NCBI GenBank assembly: GCA_000961765.1
Contig: LADT01000088.1
Location: forward strand, 54,089-118,088
Length of the DNA: 64,000 nucleotides
Direction: 5' to 3'
Source: Clostridiaceae bacterium BRH_c20a
GTDB taxonomy: Bacteria; Bacillota; Peptococcia; Peptococcales; BICA1-8
The position numbers were made by a program, and so were the translations under genes. This document shows, in pieces, positions 9,199 through 18,260 of the stretch (position 1 is the first letter of the stretch; the number at the start of each line of letters is the position of its first letter). A model generated the notes under the pieces. The model was not told the origin of the DNA. It saw only the letters and a program-made list of their open reading frames with translations, and did not search any database.

Positions 9199-9275
9199 AG
9201 TGGCTAGTGGCTAGTTGTTAGTGCCTGGTGACTAGTTATTATCGTGCCCAGTGACCAGTACTCGGTGCTCAGGAA
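9199..9275. repeat. degenerate heptamer tandem array
   Basis: Imperfect 7-base units (AGTGGCT, AGTGACC, CAGTGCC types) run through the gap between ylqD and rimM. The same unit types appear in cleaner arrays elsewhere in the window (for example 29748-29780 and 51782-51810). Confidence 0.7.
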
Positions 9276-9356
9276 AACTTGGATATTATTAGTGTTAAGA
9301 CATTCCTGAGCCACACACAGACATGCAGTAAAACCTTAGTAATAACCCTTTAATAA

Positions 9357-9764
9357 TCAGCTTCTTATCTCCATCACTACTCCATCTTTAAGTACGATTT
9401 CAACCCTGTTTAGACCATCAAAATTATCACCAACTTTTATTTCCATAGGACCATCAACTGTACCCTGGGTTATCTCTTCATTCAAATTAAGCTTGCTGAT
9501 AATTTTTAAGCGTTCCAATAGTTGTTGTTTATATGAAGTAAGCTTTTCTTTTTCTGTATCTATCTGCTGTTTTATTTGATTTATTTGAGGATGTCCTTTT
9601 AAGGTTAATTCAGTTATAGTTTTTCTTGTTTGTTTATCAAAATTTTCCATATCAGTTTCGACTTTTTTTAAAGCTTCCTGGACTTCTATGGCAGCTTTTT
9701 TCTGGAAGTTTTCAGTTACTACCTGTTTAACAACTATAGTTCTCATTACATTTATTTTCTCCAT
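9357..9764 (-). CDS. ylqD: YlqD family protein
   Basis: A 135-residue protein of unknown function found between khpA and rimM in many Firmicutes. A long central coiled-coil-prone segment (about 20-90, rich in Lys, Glu and Gln) is followed by a small beta-rich end (MEIKVGDNFDGLNRVEIVLKDGVV). The ribosome site GTAGGAGAGAG precedes ATG. No catalytic motif is seen. The assignment depends on both sequence pattern and conserved position. Confidence 0.85.
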   Translation of the reverse strand: MEKINVMRTIVVKQVVTENFQKKAAIEVQEALKKVETDMENFDKQTRKTITELTLKGHPQINQIKQQIDTEKEKLTSYKQQLLERLKIISKLNLNEEITQGTVDGPMEIKVGDNFDGLNRVEIVLKDGVVMEIRS

Positions 9765-9812
9765 TTATACTCTCTCCTACTAAAAAAGATTAACACTCAA
9801 TCACTTAGGAAA

Positions 9813-9835
9813 AATAGGGGCTATTAGCCCCTATT
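9813..9835 (-). terminator. terminator-like hairpin after khpA
   Basis: AATAGGGGCTA pairs with TAGCCCCTATT around a single T, followed on the minus strand by a short T run. It overlaps the khpA stop codon, so expression of ylqD and later genes may be reduced relative to rpsP-khpA. Confidence 0.65.
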
Positions 9836-10064
9836 ATTGTATAATCTCAACAACTACTTTTTTGCCTTCTCGCGTTGCAGCAGCTTTAACTACCGTACGG
9901 ATAGCCTTAGCTATTCTACCCTGTTTGCCGATAACTTTCCCCATATCTTCGGAAGCAACAGTAAGTTCTAGAATAATAGAACGTTCACCTTCTACTTCCT
10001 TTACTTGTACCTGGTCGGGATTATCCACCAAAGATTTAGCTAAAAATTCTACTAATTCCCGCAC
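9834..10064 (-). CDS. khpA: KH-domain RNA-binding protein KhpA
   Basis: A 76-residue single KH domain. The RNA-contacting loop is in [20 protein letters not shown] (GKQG). In other Firmicutes KhpA works with KhpB in RNA binding and cell-length control. It sits 23 bases after rpsP, the usual pairing. Confidence 0.96.
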   Translation of the reverse strand: MRELVEFLAKSLVDNPDQVQVKEVEGERSIILELTVASEDMGKVIGKQGRIAKAIRTVVKAAATREGKKVVVEIIQ

Positions 10065-10087
10065 GTGCTACACCCCCTAATGTAATA

Positions 10088-10336
10088 CTATTTATTACTT
10101 ATACCAGCTTTCTTAAATAAAGATTTTACTGTATCCGAGGGTTGGGCACCAGTGTTAATCCACTTTAAGGCTTTTTCAGCATCAATATTAATAATAGCAG
10201 GATCTTTAGTTGGATCGTAAGTACCAATTTCCTCGATAAAACGTCCATCTCTAGGAGCACGGGAATCAGCTACTACAACACGGTAAAAAGGGTTTCTTTT
10301 AGCACCCATTCTTTTAAGCCTAATCTTTGTTGCCAT
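10088..10336 (-). CDS. rpsP: 30S ribosomal protein S16
   Basis: S16, 82 residues, starting [31 protein letters not shown], the family hallmark, with [18 protein letters not shown] near the end. AAAGGAGGTGAAATAA precedes the ATG. It follows ffh after 236 bases occupied by hairpin repeats. Confidence 0.99.
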   Translation of the reverse strand: MATKIRLKRMGAKRNPFYRVVVADSRAPRDGRFIEEIGTYDPTKDPAIINIDAEKALKWINTGAQPSDTVKSLFKKAGISNK

Positions 10337-10360
10337 TTATTTCACCTCCTTTAAAGGAAA

Positions 10361-10560
10361 GGGGACACACCTCTTTCGAAGTCATCCTTTGAAGCCGAGG
10401 TATGTCCCCAACTAATGAACGGGGACACACCTCTTAAAAAGCCAAACTTCAGGGCTGAGGAATGTCCCCAACGAATAAAGGGGACACACATTTCTTCAGG
10501 AGACAGGAAGCAGGACAAAATCTACTCTTACTTCTCATTTCTTGAATGAGGAATGTCACC
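10361..10560. repeat. tandem hairpin repeats between ffh and rpsP
   Basis: Two copies, 60 bases apart, of a hairpin with outer arms GGGGACACACCTC and GAGG(T/A)ATGTCCCC lie at 10361-10409 and 10421-10469. A third, starting about 10480 and ending about 10558, is interrupted by a copy of the GGAGACAGGAAGCAGGA element. The loops differ while the arms are kept, which suggests a mobile or duplicating hairpin family inserted inside the ffh-rpsP transcription unit. Confidence 0.85.
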
Positions 10561-10572
10561 AATTAATTTATT

Positions 10573-11913
10573 TTACATAAAAGGCAGTTTTAGCTTACCT
10601 TTTTTGCCTTTTCCAGAAGCCATACCTGATAACTGCTTCATCATTTTTTGAGCCTGTTCAAACTGTTTCAATAACCTATTAACATCTTGTACTTTTGTCC
10701 CACTACCTGAAGCAATCCGCTTTCTTCTGCTTCCATTGATTTTATGAGGATTCTTTCTTTCATCTTTAGTCATGGATTGAATAACAGCTTGAAACCTTAC
10801 AAACTCTTTTTCATCAAATTCAAGACCTTTTAATTTCGCTTTGTTCATCCCGGGAATCATATCCATAACCTGATCTAGGGGACCCATATTTTTCATCTGC
10901 TGCATCTGGGTCAAGAAATCTTCCAAGGTAAATTCAGCTTTTAAAAGTTTTTGCTGAAGTTCCTGAGCTTTCTTCGAATCAAAATTTTCCTGAGCCTTTT
11001 CAATTAGAGTAAGGACATCTCCCATTCCTAAAATACGGGAAGCCATTCTATCAGGGTGAAATGGTTCAAGAGCATCAAGCTTTTCGCCCATACCTACAAA
11101 CTTAATTGGTTTTCCCGTTACTGCCTTTACTGAAAGTGCAGCACCACCCCGGGTATCCCCATCAAGTTTAGTTAAAACAACACCTGTCAGATTTAATAGT
11201 TCATTAAATTTTTCTGCCACGTTTACGGCATCTTGACCAGTCATGGCATCAACTACCAATAAAATCTCTGTGGGCTTAACTTCTTTTTTAATTGCAGAAA
11301 GCTCAGCCATTAGAGTTTCATCTATATGAAGCCGTCCAGCAGTATCTAGAAGAACCAGGTCGTTGCCATGATAAGCAGCATGATTAAGTGCTGCCTTAGC
11401 AATATCTACCGGATTGGTTTTATCGCCCATACTAAAGACTGGAATCTCTAACTGTTCACCTAATACCTGAAGCTGTTTTATAGCAGCAGGCCGGTAAATA
11501 TCACACGCTACCAATAATGGACTGCGTCCTTGTTTTTTTAGAAAGCGCCCTAGTTTACCTGTTGAAGTTGTTTTACCAGAACCCTGTAAACCAATCATCA
11601 TAATAACTGTAGGGGGTTTAGGGGAGATTTCTAACTTGCTTTGAGCCCCTCCCATTAGTTGAGTAAGTTCATCATTTACTATTTTAATAACCTGCTGACC
11701 AGGTGTTAAGCTTTCCAAAACATCCTGTCCTAAGGCTCGTTCATTTATAGTATTTACAAAATCTTTGACAACTTTATAGTTAACATCCGCCTCTAGTAAA
11801 GCTACCCGCACTTCACGGAGTGCAGCCTTTAAGTCTTTATCAGAGATTTTGCCCTGTCCTTTTAATTTCTTAAAAATACCCTGTAGTTTTTCACCCAAGC
11901 TTTCAAAGGCCAC
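10573..11913 (-). CDS. ffh: signal recognition particle protein Ffh
   Basis: The SRP54-type GTPase that targets membrane proteins to the translocon with its receptor FtsY. The 446 residues contain the N domain (1-90), the G domain with GLQGSGKTTSTGKLG, DTAGRLHID and TKLDGDTRGGAAL, and the methionine-rich M domain (about 300-446) that binds 4.5S RNA. It follows ylxM by 33 bases. Length and motifs are normal. Confidence 0.99.
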   Translation of the reverse strand: MAFESLGEKLQGIFKKLKGQGKISDKDLKAALREVRVALLEADVNYKVVKDFVNTINERALGQDVLESLTPGQQVIKIVNDELTQLMGGAQSKLEISPKPPTVIMMIGLQGSGKTTSTGKLGRFLKKQGRSPLLVACDIYRPAAIKQLQVLGEQLEIPVFSMGDKTNPVDIAKAALNHAAYHGNDLVLLDTAGRLHIDETLMAELSAIKKEVKPTEILLVVDAMTGQDAVNVAEKFNELLNLTGVVLTKLDGDTRGGAALSVKAVTGKPIKFVGMGEKLDALEPFHPDRMASRILGMGDVLTLIEKAQENFDSKKAQELQQKLLKAEFTLEDFLTQMQQMKNMGPLDQVMDMIPGMNKAKLKGLEFDEKEFVRFQAVIQSMTKDERKNPHKINGSRRKRIASGSGTKVQDVNRLLKQFEQAQKMMKQLSGMASGKGKKGKLKLPFM

Positions 11914-11946
11914 TATAAAACCCCCCTCTTAGTTAGTTATTGTTGG

Positions 11947-12300
11947 CTAGTTTTCATTGATAACATCCTTAATGATTTCTTTAAGTTCAGATAAATTGGT
12001 CATATTATTATTTTCAATTATTGCTATCTCTTTAATAAGCAATAATGCAGTCTGCAGCTTTTCTTTGTTATTTTGAAATCTATTAACTAATTGCAGCTTA
12101 TTTTCGTATTCTTCCAAGATGTTTTCACTTCTTTTTATAATGTCATACACTGCTTGCCTAGAAATATTTTGTTCCTGAGCAATTTCTCCTAAAGATAGAT
12201 CATATTGATAATACAGATCAAACATTAGCCTTTGCTTTTCAGTAAGTAAGGCTCCATAAAAATCAAATAATAATATTAAATAAGCTCTTTTTTCCAGCAT
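11947..12300 (-). CDS. ylxM: YlxM/p13-like DNA-binding protein
   Basis: A small helix-turn-helix protein of 117 residues almost always encoded upstream of ffh. The sigma-70 region 4-like fold is seen in LTEKQRLMFDLYYQYDLSLGEIAQEQNISRQAVYDIIKR. The C-terminal part is predicted helical and charged. It has been linked to SRP function in some bacteria. Its stop codon lies within an ACTAGCC-type repeat-like sequence. Confidence 0.92.
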   Translation of the reverse strand: MLEKRAYLILLFDFYGALLTEKQRLMFDLYYQYDLSLGEIAQEQNISRQAVYDIIKRSENILEEYENKLQLVNRFQNNKEKLQTALLLIKEIAIIENNNMTNLSELKEIIKDVINEN

Positions 12301-12924
12301 ATTATCACCCTAATTAGACTATAGTCGATAGTCTATGGTCTATGGTCTATGGTCTATGGTCTATGGTCTATGGTCTTGCGCCTGTCAAGGTTTTTTGCTT
12401 AACAACGATAATAATAGTATATTATGTCTGCCTTGTCAAGGGAAAAAGCTTTACAAAGAAAAAACCTGATTTTGCAGGAGACCACTGAAAAATCTAGGTT
12501 CGTGTAATTGCTATGAAAGCTACTGATTGTTGTTGTGTCATCCTGAGGGAGGAACGACCGAAGGATCTTAAGATTCTTCAACTACGTACGTAAGATCCTT
12601 CGCTATCGCTCAGGTAAGCAGGGTATCAAAATCATGTGTTCAGATTTTGTTTGCATCGCTTAGTTTTTTCACCTAATGACAGACTTGGCTATTTGCCACA
12701 TAAGTTTGATTTTTTCAGCACCTCGCTTTGCAGGTCATTTCTTCTGTAAAGTCTATGGTCAATTAACAATTTGTCATTGTCAATTGACCATTCTACATTC
12801 TACATTCTACATTCTACGTCTATGGTCTATGGTCTATAATCTCAATCTAGTGAAACCAAATATAATGTTTAATATTTTTCTGTAGCACTGTAGCACTGTA
12901 GCACTGTAGCACTTATTTCCTGTT
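12301..12924. repeat. gene-free 624-base gap filled with tandem arrays and a MITE-like element
   Basis: No convincing gene. It contains six perfect copies of GTCTATG (12331-12375), four of ATTCTAC (12790-12817) running straight into three of GTCTATG (12818-12838), and four of the 8-base unit TGTAGCAC (12881-12912). The middle (about 12476-12700) is a copy of the dispersed element whose body reads CATCCTGAGGGAGGAACGAC and AAGATCCTTCGC. Confidence 0.9.
12476..12700. mobile_element. MITE-like dispersed element, copy 1
   Basis: Non-coding element with an internal inverted pair (CCGAAGGATCTTA against TAAGATCCTTCG) and a right half nearly identical over about 115 bases to 60900-61016. Short related ends are seen, CACTGAAAAA at the left and TTTTTTCACC at the right. 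Other partial copies lie at 17856-17945 and 46903-47010. No transposase gene is present in the window, so any mobility would be in trans (inference). Confidence 0.7.
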
Positions 12925-14220
12925 TTACAGGAGCATCATTTGCGCATATCTTTTAGCCTCAAATTTTACTTTTTCTTCATCTATAGTCAATACTTCTCGA
13001 TCTTTCATTACTATTTGCCCATCAATAATTGACGTTTTTACATCGGACCCTTGAGCGGAATAAATCAGATTAGCAACTATATCATGGCAGGGGTATAAAT
13101 GGGGTTTATCTAGATCAACCAGGATAACATCGGCTTTTTTCCCCTCTTCTATGGTACCTATCTCATCAATTAAGTTAACTGCTCCAGCTCCGAAAACTGT
13201 CCCCATTTGTAATACCTGATAGGCAGGCATAACCGTGGGGTCGCCCCAGCTTACTTTATGCAGTAAAGAAGCAATATGCATTTCTTCCATCATATTAAGG
13301 TTATTATTACTAGCGGTACCATCAGTTCCTAGCCCCACCTTAACCCCTGCTTCTAAAAGCTGAGGTATGGGTGCCATTCCACTAGCAAGCTTCATATTGC
13401 TAGTTGGATTATGGGCAATTCCCGCCTTAACCTCCTGTAAAATATCAATATCTTCCTCAGTAAGATGAACACAGTGGGCAGCTAATACAGGTACATTAAA
13501 TAGTCCCAGGTCATAAACATGTTTGATAGGTGTTTTCCCATACTGTTTTCTGATATCAGTAAACTCTTTTTTAGTTTCTGCTAAATGAATATGAATTCCA
13601 ACCTTTAACTCATAAGCCAGTTCTAGAACCTTAGTTAGATATTCCGGCGGACAGGTATATGGTGCATGGGGACCAAGCATACAGGTTATTCTGCCCTTGC
13701 CTGCTCCCTGCCATGCCGGAATAAATTCTTTGGCTTCCTTTAGGGTAGTATTTGCTTTATCATTGAAGCCAATCATGCCTCTTGCTAATACTGCTCTAAT
13801 ACCACTTTCTTCTACAGCCTCAGCAACTTTATTCATAAAAAAGTACATATCGGCAAAAGTTGTTGTACCTGTTTTTAGCATTTCTAAAATAGCCAGCATG
13901 CTGCCCCAATAAATATGTTCAGCATCTAATTTAGCCTCCCGGGGCCAAATTTTCTGCTCTAGCCAGGGCATAAGCTCCATATCATCGGCATATCCCCGTA
14001 ATAGAGTCATTGCGCCATGGGTATGACAATTGACTAAACCCGGTAAGGCTGCACAGTTATTTCCGTTTATTATTTCTATATCTTGTTCATAATCATTAAT
14101 TTGTCCCACTTTTTTTATGTACTGACCCTCAATTAAGATATCCCCTATTATTGCTTCTGAACCTGAATTCTCAGTCATAGCTAAAATATTTGTATTTTTG
14201 ATTAATATTTGTTTGGCCAT
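12925..14220 (-). CDS. mtaD: 5-methylthioadenosine/S-adenosylhomocysteine deaminase
   Basis: An amidohydrolase that deaminates MTA, SAH or related adenosines to inosine forms. The metal site is visible as NCHTHGAMTLLRG (HxH), GIHIHLAET, AAHCVHLTEED and the catalytic Asp in GLGTDGTASNNNLNMMEEM. I place the start at ATG 14220 (MAKQILIKN, after GGGGAGGGG), which gives 431 residues. The frame extends further up but into the preceding gene. It is the last gene of ftsY-mtnP-mtnA-aldolase-mtaD, 20 bases after the aldolase. Substrate choice within the family cannot be read from sequence. Confidence 0.94.
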   Translation of the reverse strand: MAKQILIKNTNILAMTENSGSEAIIGDILIEGQYIKKVGQINDYEQDIEIINGNNCAALPGLVNCHTHGAMTLLRGYADDMELMPWLEQKIWPREAKLDAEHIYWGSMLAILEMLKTGTTTFADMYFFMNKVAEAVEESGIRAVLARGMIGFNDKANTTLKEAKEFIPAWQGAGKGRITCMLGPHAPYTCPPEYLTKVLELAYELKVGIHIHLAETKKEFTDIRKQYGKTPIKHVYDLGLFNVPVLAAHCVHLTEEDIDILQEVKAGIAHNPTSNMKLASGMAPIPQLLEAGVKVGLGTDGTASNNNLNMMEEMHIASLLHKVSWGDPTVMPAYQVLQMGTVFGAGAVNLIDEIGTIEEGKKADVILVDLDKPHLYPCHDIVANLIYSAQGSDVKTSIIDGQIVMKDREVLTIDEEKVKFEAKRYAQMMLL

Positions 14221-14240
14221 GCCATCCCCTCCCCTTTTAT

Positions 14241-14876
14241 TTATTTTTGTCCATAGGTAAGCAAGTATGCCTTGCGCATCCAATCCACTTCATCTTCTGT
14301 CAAAACAACTGCCTGCCCTAAGAGTTGAGCTGATATCCCGATATGGGCTGTTTTCTCAACCAGCAAACATGCCTTATAGGCTTCTTGTAATGAATATCCT
14401 ACACCTACCACACCATGGTTAGCTAATAAAACTGCCCCTTTATTACCTAGAGCTTTTATTGCATTTTGAGCAAGATTCCTTGTTCCAGGTAAAGCATAGG
14501 GTGCTACTTCTACTGAACCTCCAATAACCTGGGCCATATCCTCAATTAAGGGAGGAATAGGTTTTCGGGCAACAGAATATGCACTTGCATAGATACTGTG
14601 GGTATGAACAACGGCGGTAATATCACTGCGGTGTTGATAGAAAGCGAGATGCAATGGCATTTCGCTAGATGGTTTTCGGTGACCTTCTAAGATATTACCA
14701 TCTAAATCAATCAGAACAAGGTCATTTGGTTCTAAAAGTTGATACTCCATACCACTAGGAGTTATAAAAAAACTCCTATCACCATTTTTCACAGATATAT
14801 TACCCCAGGTTGAAACCACCAGCCCTTGCGTTACCAGTTCTTTGCCTATTTTAATTACTTCTTCTCGAAGATCCAT
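14241..14876 (-). CDS. class II aldolase/adducin family protein, likely 5-(methylthio)ribulose-1-phosphate aldolase
   Basis: A zinc-dependent aldolase of the fuculose-1-phosphate type, 211 residues. Metal-binding histidines are seen in AVVHTHSIYASAYS and ANHGVVGVG, and the acidic residue in KPSSEMPLHLAF. It overlaps mtnA by one base and follows mtnP. In the known DHAP shunt, a class II aldolase next to MtnA splits 5-methylthioribulose-1-phosphate (or the 5-deoxy form) into DHAP and an aldehyde. By context that is the best role here. MtnB dehydratase belongs to the same fold family and is an alternative, but no later MtnB-pathway genes are in the window. Confidence 0.85.
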   Translation of the reverse strand: MDLREEVIKIGKELVTQGLVVSTWGNISVKNGDRSFFITPSGMEYQLLEPNDLVLIDLDGNILEGHRKPSSEMPLHLAFYQHRSDITAVVHTHSIYASAYSVARKPIPPLIEDMAQVIGGSVEVAPYALPGTRNLAQNAIKALGNKGAVLLANHGVVGVGYSLQEAYKACLLVEKTAHIGISAQLLGQAVVLTEDEVDWMRKAYLLTYGQK

Positions 14877-15904
14877 TAAAAAAACATCCCTTTAATATTC
14901 AGTTTATAATCTGATTCTATTATCCCTTTATCAGTAATAATAGCGGTTATAAGTTGATGGGGGGTTACATCAAAAGCAGGGTTTAGGACATTTACCTTCT
15001 TTGGAGCTATCCACACTTCACCAATTTTTCTGATTTCATCAGGGTTTCTTTCTTCAATAGGTATATCTTTTCCTGTTTGTAAACTCAAATCAAAAGTAGA
15101 ACTAGGTGCAGCCACATAAAAGGGGATGTTATGATAATTGGCTAAAACTGCAACACCATATGTTCCTATTTTATTAGCGACATCCCCATTAGCGGTAATT
15201 CTATCCGCACCTACAATTACACAATCAATTTTGCCCTGCTGCATAAAAAATGCCGCCATATTGTCTGTTATTAATGTAACCGGAATCCCTTCCTCCATAA
15301 GTTCAAAAGCCGTCAGCCTTGAGCCTTGCAAGAGGGGTCTAGTCTCATCAACATAAACCATATTTACCTTCCCCTCTTTAGCTGCCGCCCTAATTACTCC
15401 TAAAGCAGTACCATAGCCGGCAGTAGCTAATGCACCGGCATTACAGTGGGTTAAAATATTGACTCCGGGAGAAAGTAATTTTTGACCAAGGAATCCCATT
15501 TTTATATTCATTGCTAAATCTTCCTCTTGGATTAAGATAGCCTCTTTTTCTAATCTGTTGACTATCTCACTAACCTCTAAGTCATTTGCCTCTAGAACTT
15601 TTGCCATGCGTTCCAGTGCCCAGAATAAATTAACAGCTGTAGGTCTAGTCTCTCTTAATTTATTCAAAGCCTCTTCCATTTTATTCGAAAAAACTATTCT
15701 TTCTAACTTTTTATATTGATGGGCCGCTAATACCACTCCATAGGCAGCAGCTACTCCAATAGCTGGTGCTCCTCGAACCTTCATGCTTCTAATGGCATCA
15801 GCTACAGATAAATAATCAACATATTCTAAAAAAACCACTTGAACTGGGAGTTTGGTCTGATCCAAAAGTAAAAGTTTCCCTTTTTCATATTTAACCGAAT
15901 CCAT
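14876..15904 (-). CDS. mtnA: S-methyl-5-thioribose-1-phosphate isomerase
   Basis: Converts methylthioribose-1-phosphate to the ribulose form. The 342-residue protein shows MKVRGAPAIGVAAAYG, the catalytic Cys in THCNAGALATAGYGTALG, RPLLQGSRLTAFEL and the catalytic Asp in IVGADRITANGDVANKIGTY. It lies 12 bases after mtnP. Its product would feed the adjacent aldolase. Related eIF2B-like proteins lack this combination of motifs. Confidence 0.97.
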   Translation of the reverse strand: MDSVKYEKGKLLLLDQTKLPVQVVFLEYVDYLSVADAIRSMKVRGAPAIGVAAAYGVVLAAHQYKKLERIVFSNKMEEALNKLRETRPTAVNLFWALERMAKVLEANDLEVSEIVNRLEKEAILIQEEDLAMNIKMGFLGQKLLSPGVNILTHCNAGALATAGYGTALGVIRAAAKEGKVNMVYVDETRPLLQGSRLTAFELMEEGIPVTLITDNMAAFFMQQGKIDCVIVGADRITANGDVANKIGTYGVAVLANYHNIPFYVAAPSSTFDLSLQTGKDIPIEERNPDEIRKIGEVWIAPKKVNVLNPAFDVTPHQLITAIITDKGIIESDYKLNIKGMFF

Positions 15905-15916
15905 TTAACTATCCCC

Positions 15917-16708
15917 TCAACCTAAATTTCCCGCTTCCAGATTAGCACCGGAACAAAAGCATTGCTGTGTTGAATTTAATTTGGATAATACTTCCATAAT
16001 TAAAGCTTGTAGATTGTGAGTATTCAGAGACATAGTCTCAACTACCTCCCTATGGGTAAGAGGTAAAGCAGAAATTCCCGCTGCATAATTTGTAATCATG
16101 GCAATACTTCCGTAACACATACCAAGCTCCCGTGCTAAAACAACTTCTGGGACACTTGTCATTCCCACTAAATCGCAGCCCCACATTTTAAACATTTTGA
16201 TTTCAGCAGGAGTTTCAAATCTGGGTCCTTCTGTACAAACATAGGTTCCCTTCTGATGCAAATATATTGATGGTGGACAAATATCAATAATTTTTTGAGC
16301 CAATTCCGGACAGTAAGGATTAGTCATATCAACATGCAGAACACCTTTGTCACTGCCTTCATAAAAGGTCTGAACTCTGCTTTTGGTAAAATCAATAAAC
16401 TGATCTAAAACTACTAATTGCCCTGGTGCCATTTTTTCATTTAAAGAACCGACAGCAGCAGTTGCAATTATTTTTTTTACCCCTATTTTTTTCAATGCCA
16501 TGATATTTGCCCGATAGTTTATTTGGTGGGGAGGAACCGAATGTTTAGAGCCATGTCTTGCTAAAAAAGCAACCTTTTTATTTTCCAATTTACCTATTTT
16601 TAAAGGTACTGCACCATACTGAGTATCTACCGTTAACTCTTGTATGTCAGTTAACATGCGGGGATTATAAACACCTGTACCACCAATCACTGCAAACTCA
16701 GCCTGCAT
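15917..16708 (-). CDS. mtnP: S-methyl-5'-thioadenosine phosphorylase
   Basis: Phosphorolysis of MTA to adenine and methylthioribose-1-phosphate. Motifs include AVIGGTGVYN (phosphate site), FLARHGSKHSVPPHQINYRAN, GTYVCTEGPRFETPAEI and MTSVPEVVLARELGMCYGSIA. Three in-frame ATGs exist. The one at 16708 is spaced 9 bases from GGGGAGG and is chosen (263 residues). It overlaps ftsY by 11 bases, so it is coupled to ftsY. Phosphorylases of this family can also act on 5'-deoxyadenosine from radical SAM enzymes. Confidence 0.96.
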   Translation of the reverse strand: MQAEFAVIGGTGVYNPRMLTDIQELTVDTQYGAVPLKIGKLENKKVAFLARHGSKHSVPPHQINYRANIMALKKIGVKKIIATAAVGSLNEKMAPGQLVVLDQFIDFTKSRVQTFYEGSDKGVLHVDMTNPYCPELAQKIIDICPPSIYLHQKGTYVCTEGPRFETPAEIKMFKMWGCDLVGMTSVPEVVLARELGMCYGSIAMITNYAAGISALPLTHREVVETMSLNTHNLQALIMEVLSKLNSTQQCFCSGANLEAGNLG

Positions 16709-17672
16709 TGTTTTCATCCTCCCCATCAGTAAATAAAGCAGCTACAAAGTCTCGGGGAATAAACTCCTGTAAATCCTCCATTCTTTCTCCAACACCTATT
16801 AATTTAACCGGCAAATCGTATTCCGACTTAATTCCGATAACTACTCCACCCTTAGCTGTTCCGTCTAACTTAGTCAAAATCACCCCGGTAACTCCAGCAG
16901 CCTGCCCAAAGGTTTTAGCCTGTGATAGAGCATTCTGCCCTGTAGTGGCATCTAATGCCAAAAGCACTTCTTTTAGGGCACCAACAGACTCGTTATCAAT
17001 AATTCTTTTAATTTTTTTCAATTCTTCCATTAGATTAACTTTATTATGAAGTCTACCTGCAGTATCTATAATAAGAACATCTGCTTTTCTAGCAATAGCT
17101 GCCTTAATTGCATCATAAACAACTGCAGCAGGATCAGCACCTTCATTATGACTTATTACATCAACTCCTGCCCTTTGACCCCAAACCTTTAATTGATCAA
17201 TTGCACCAGCTCTAAAAGTATCTCCTGCTCCTAAGATGACCCTTTTCCCTTCCGCTTTCAGCTTGTATGCCAGTTTACCAATGCTGGTAGTTTTGCCAAC
17301 TCCATTTACGCCAACAACTAAAATAATATTTAATTCATCATCAGCTAAATCTAAATTTGGAATTTCATCTCCCATGATTTTAATAATCTCTTCCACTAAA
17401 ACTCTACGCAGCTGTTCAGCCTCTTTTATTTTTTCGGCCCTAATCCTTTCCCTCAGCTTTTCTACTAAGTCTACAGCTGTATTTACCCCTACATCCCCTT
17501 GGATCAGGACCTCTTCTAGCTCCTCAAATAATTCCTCATCAATTATTCTTCCGGTGAAAACATCAAAAACCTTATCAATAAACCCCTTACGGGTTTTAGT
17601 CAAGCTATCAGATAATTTCTCACCACCAAAGCTGCCTTTCAATGACTCTTTTAATTTTGAAAAAAATCCCAA
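16698..17672 (-). CDS. ftsY: signal recognition particle receptor FtsY
   Basis: The SRP receptor GTPase, 324 residues. The NG domain is complete: GVNGVGKTTSIGKLAYK, DTFRAGAIDQL, IIDTAGRLHNK and LTKLDGTAKGGVVIG. The acidic A domain of enterobacterial FtsY is missing, as usual in Firmicutes. It normally follows smc directly. Here about 590 bases of repeats separate them. It heads the operon with the MTA-disposal genes. Confidence 0.98.
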   Translation of the reverse strand: MGFFSKLKESLKGSFGGEKLSDSLTKTRKGFIDKVFDVFTGRIIDEELFEELEEVLIQGDVGVNTAVDLVEKLRERIRAEKIKEAEQLRRVLVEEIIKIMGDEIPNLDLADDELNIILVVGVNGVGKTTSIGKLAYKLKAEGKRVILGAGDTFRAGAIDQLKVWGQRAGVDVISHNEGADPAAVVYDAIKAAIARKADVLIIDTAGRLHNKVNLMEELKKIKRIIDNESVGALKEVLLALDATTGQNALSQAKTFGQAAGVTGVILTKLDGTAKGGVVIGIKSEYDLPVKLIGVGERMEDLQEFIPRDFVAALFTDGEDENNAG

Positions 17673-18260
17673 AATATTTCACTCCCTTTTCTTAAGTGGC
17701 TAGTGGCTAGTTAATAAATCTATGGTCTATGGTCTATGGTCTATGGTCTATGGTCAAAGTTTCCTAACTTTTAGCATACAATAAAATTTAAATAATTATG
17801 CTTCACTACCTCGAAAATACTTCGAAGAGCTAAACCTATGTGTCATTATTATGAAATCTGGTGGTTGATGTGTCATTATTATGAATACTATTGATTGTTG
17901 CTGTGTCATCCTGAGGGAGGAACGACCGAAGGATCTTAAGGTGACAGGAATGCTTTCGCTTATAGTGGTGTGGGCAACCCGTGATAATTGCGAAGGCTTT
18001 AGCCTATGGCAATCTCTTGGGTCGGAGATCGCCACGCTACGCTCGCGATGACAGGCAGAAAAATATTTTCAATATTTTTGGTACCGCCGACAGGTGGTAT
18101 GGGTACTCGCAATGATACTTAATAGATAGTAGACAATAACTATCAACTATCAACTATCAACTATCAACTATAGACTATCAACTATTGACTTTGCCCCATA
18201 AACCTTTGCTAGTCACTAGTAACTAGTAACTAGTTACTTAAAACGGACCATACCCGTTTC
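17673..18260. repeat. gene-free 588-base gap with heptamer arrays and MITE-like copy 2
   Basis: No gene is supported. Seen are five copies of TCTATGG (17719-17755), a partial copy of the CATCCTGAGGGAGGAACGAC element (about 17856-17945), then a GATCGCCACGCTACGCTCGC segment (about 18028-18050), four AACTATC units (about 18137-18165), and AGTCACTAGTAACTAGTAAC-type units (18211-18237) just downstream of the smc stop. Confidence 0.88.

Noticed and set aside
12399..12885. Two frames of 60-69 residues on opposite strands
   Set aside because: Both lie in repeat sequence with no ribosome site, and composition is unlike the neighbouring genes.
16558..17703. Plus-strand frames of 155-163 residues
   Set aside because: Antisense to mtnP and ftsY; Ser/Pro/Ile-rich and low complexity as expected for shadows.
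17796..18035. 79-residue frame on the minus strand
   Set aside because: It covers the MITE-like element and flanking repeats, which are non-coding in the other copies.
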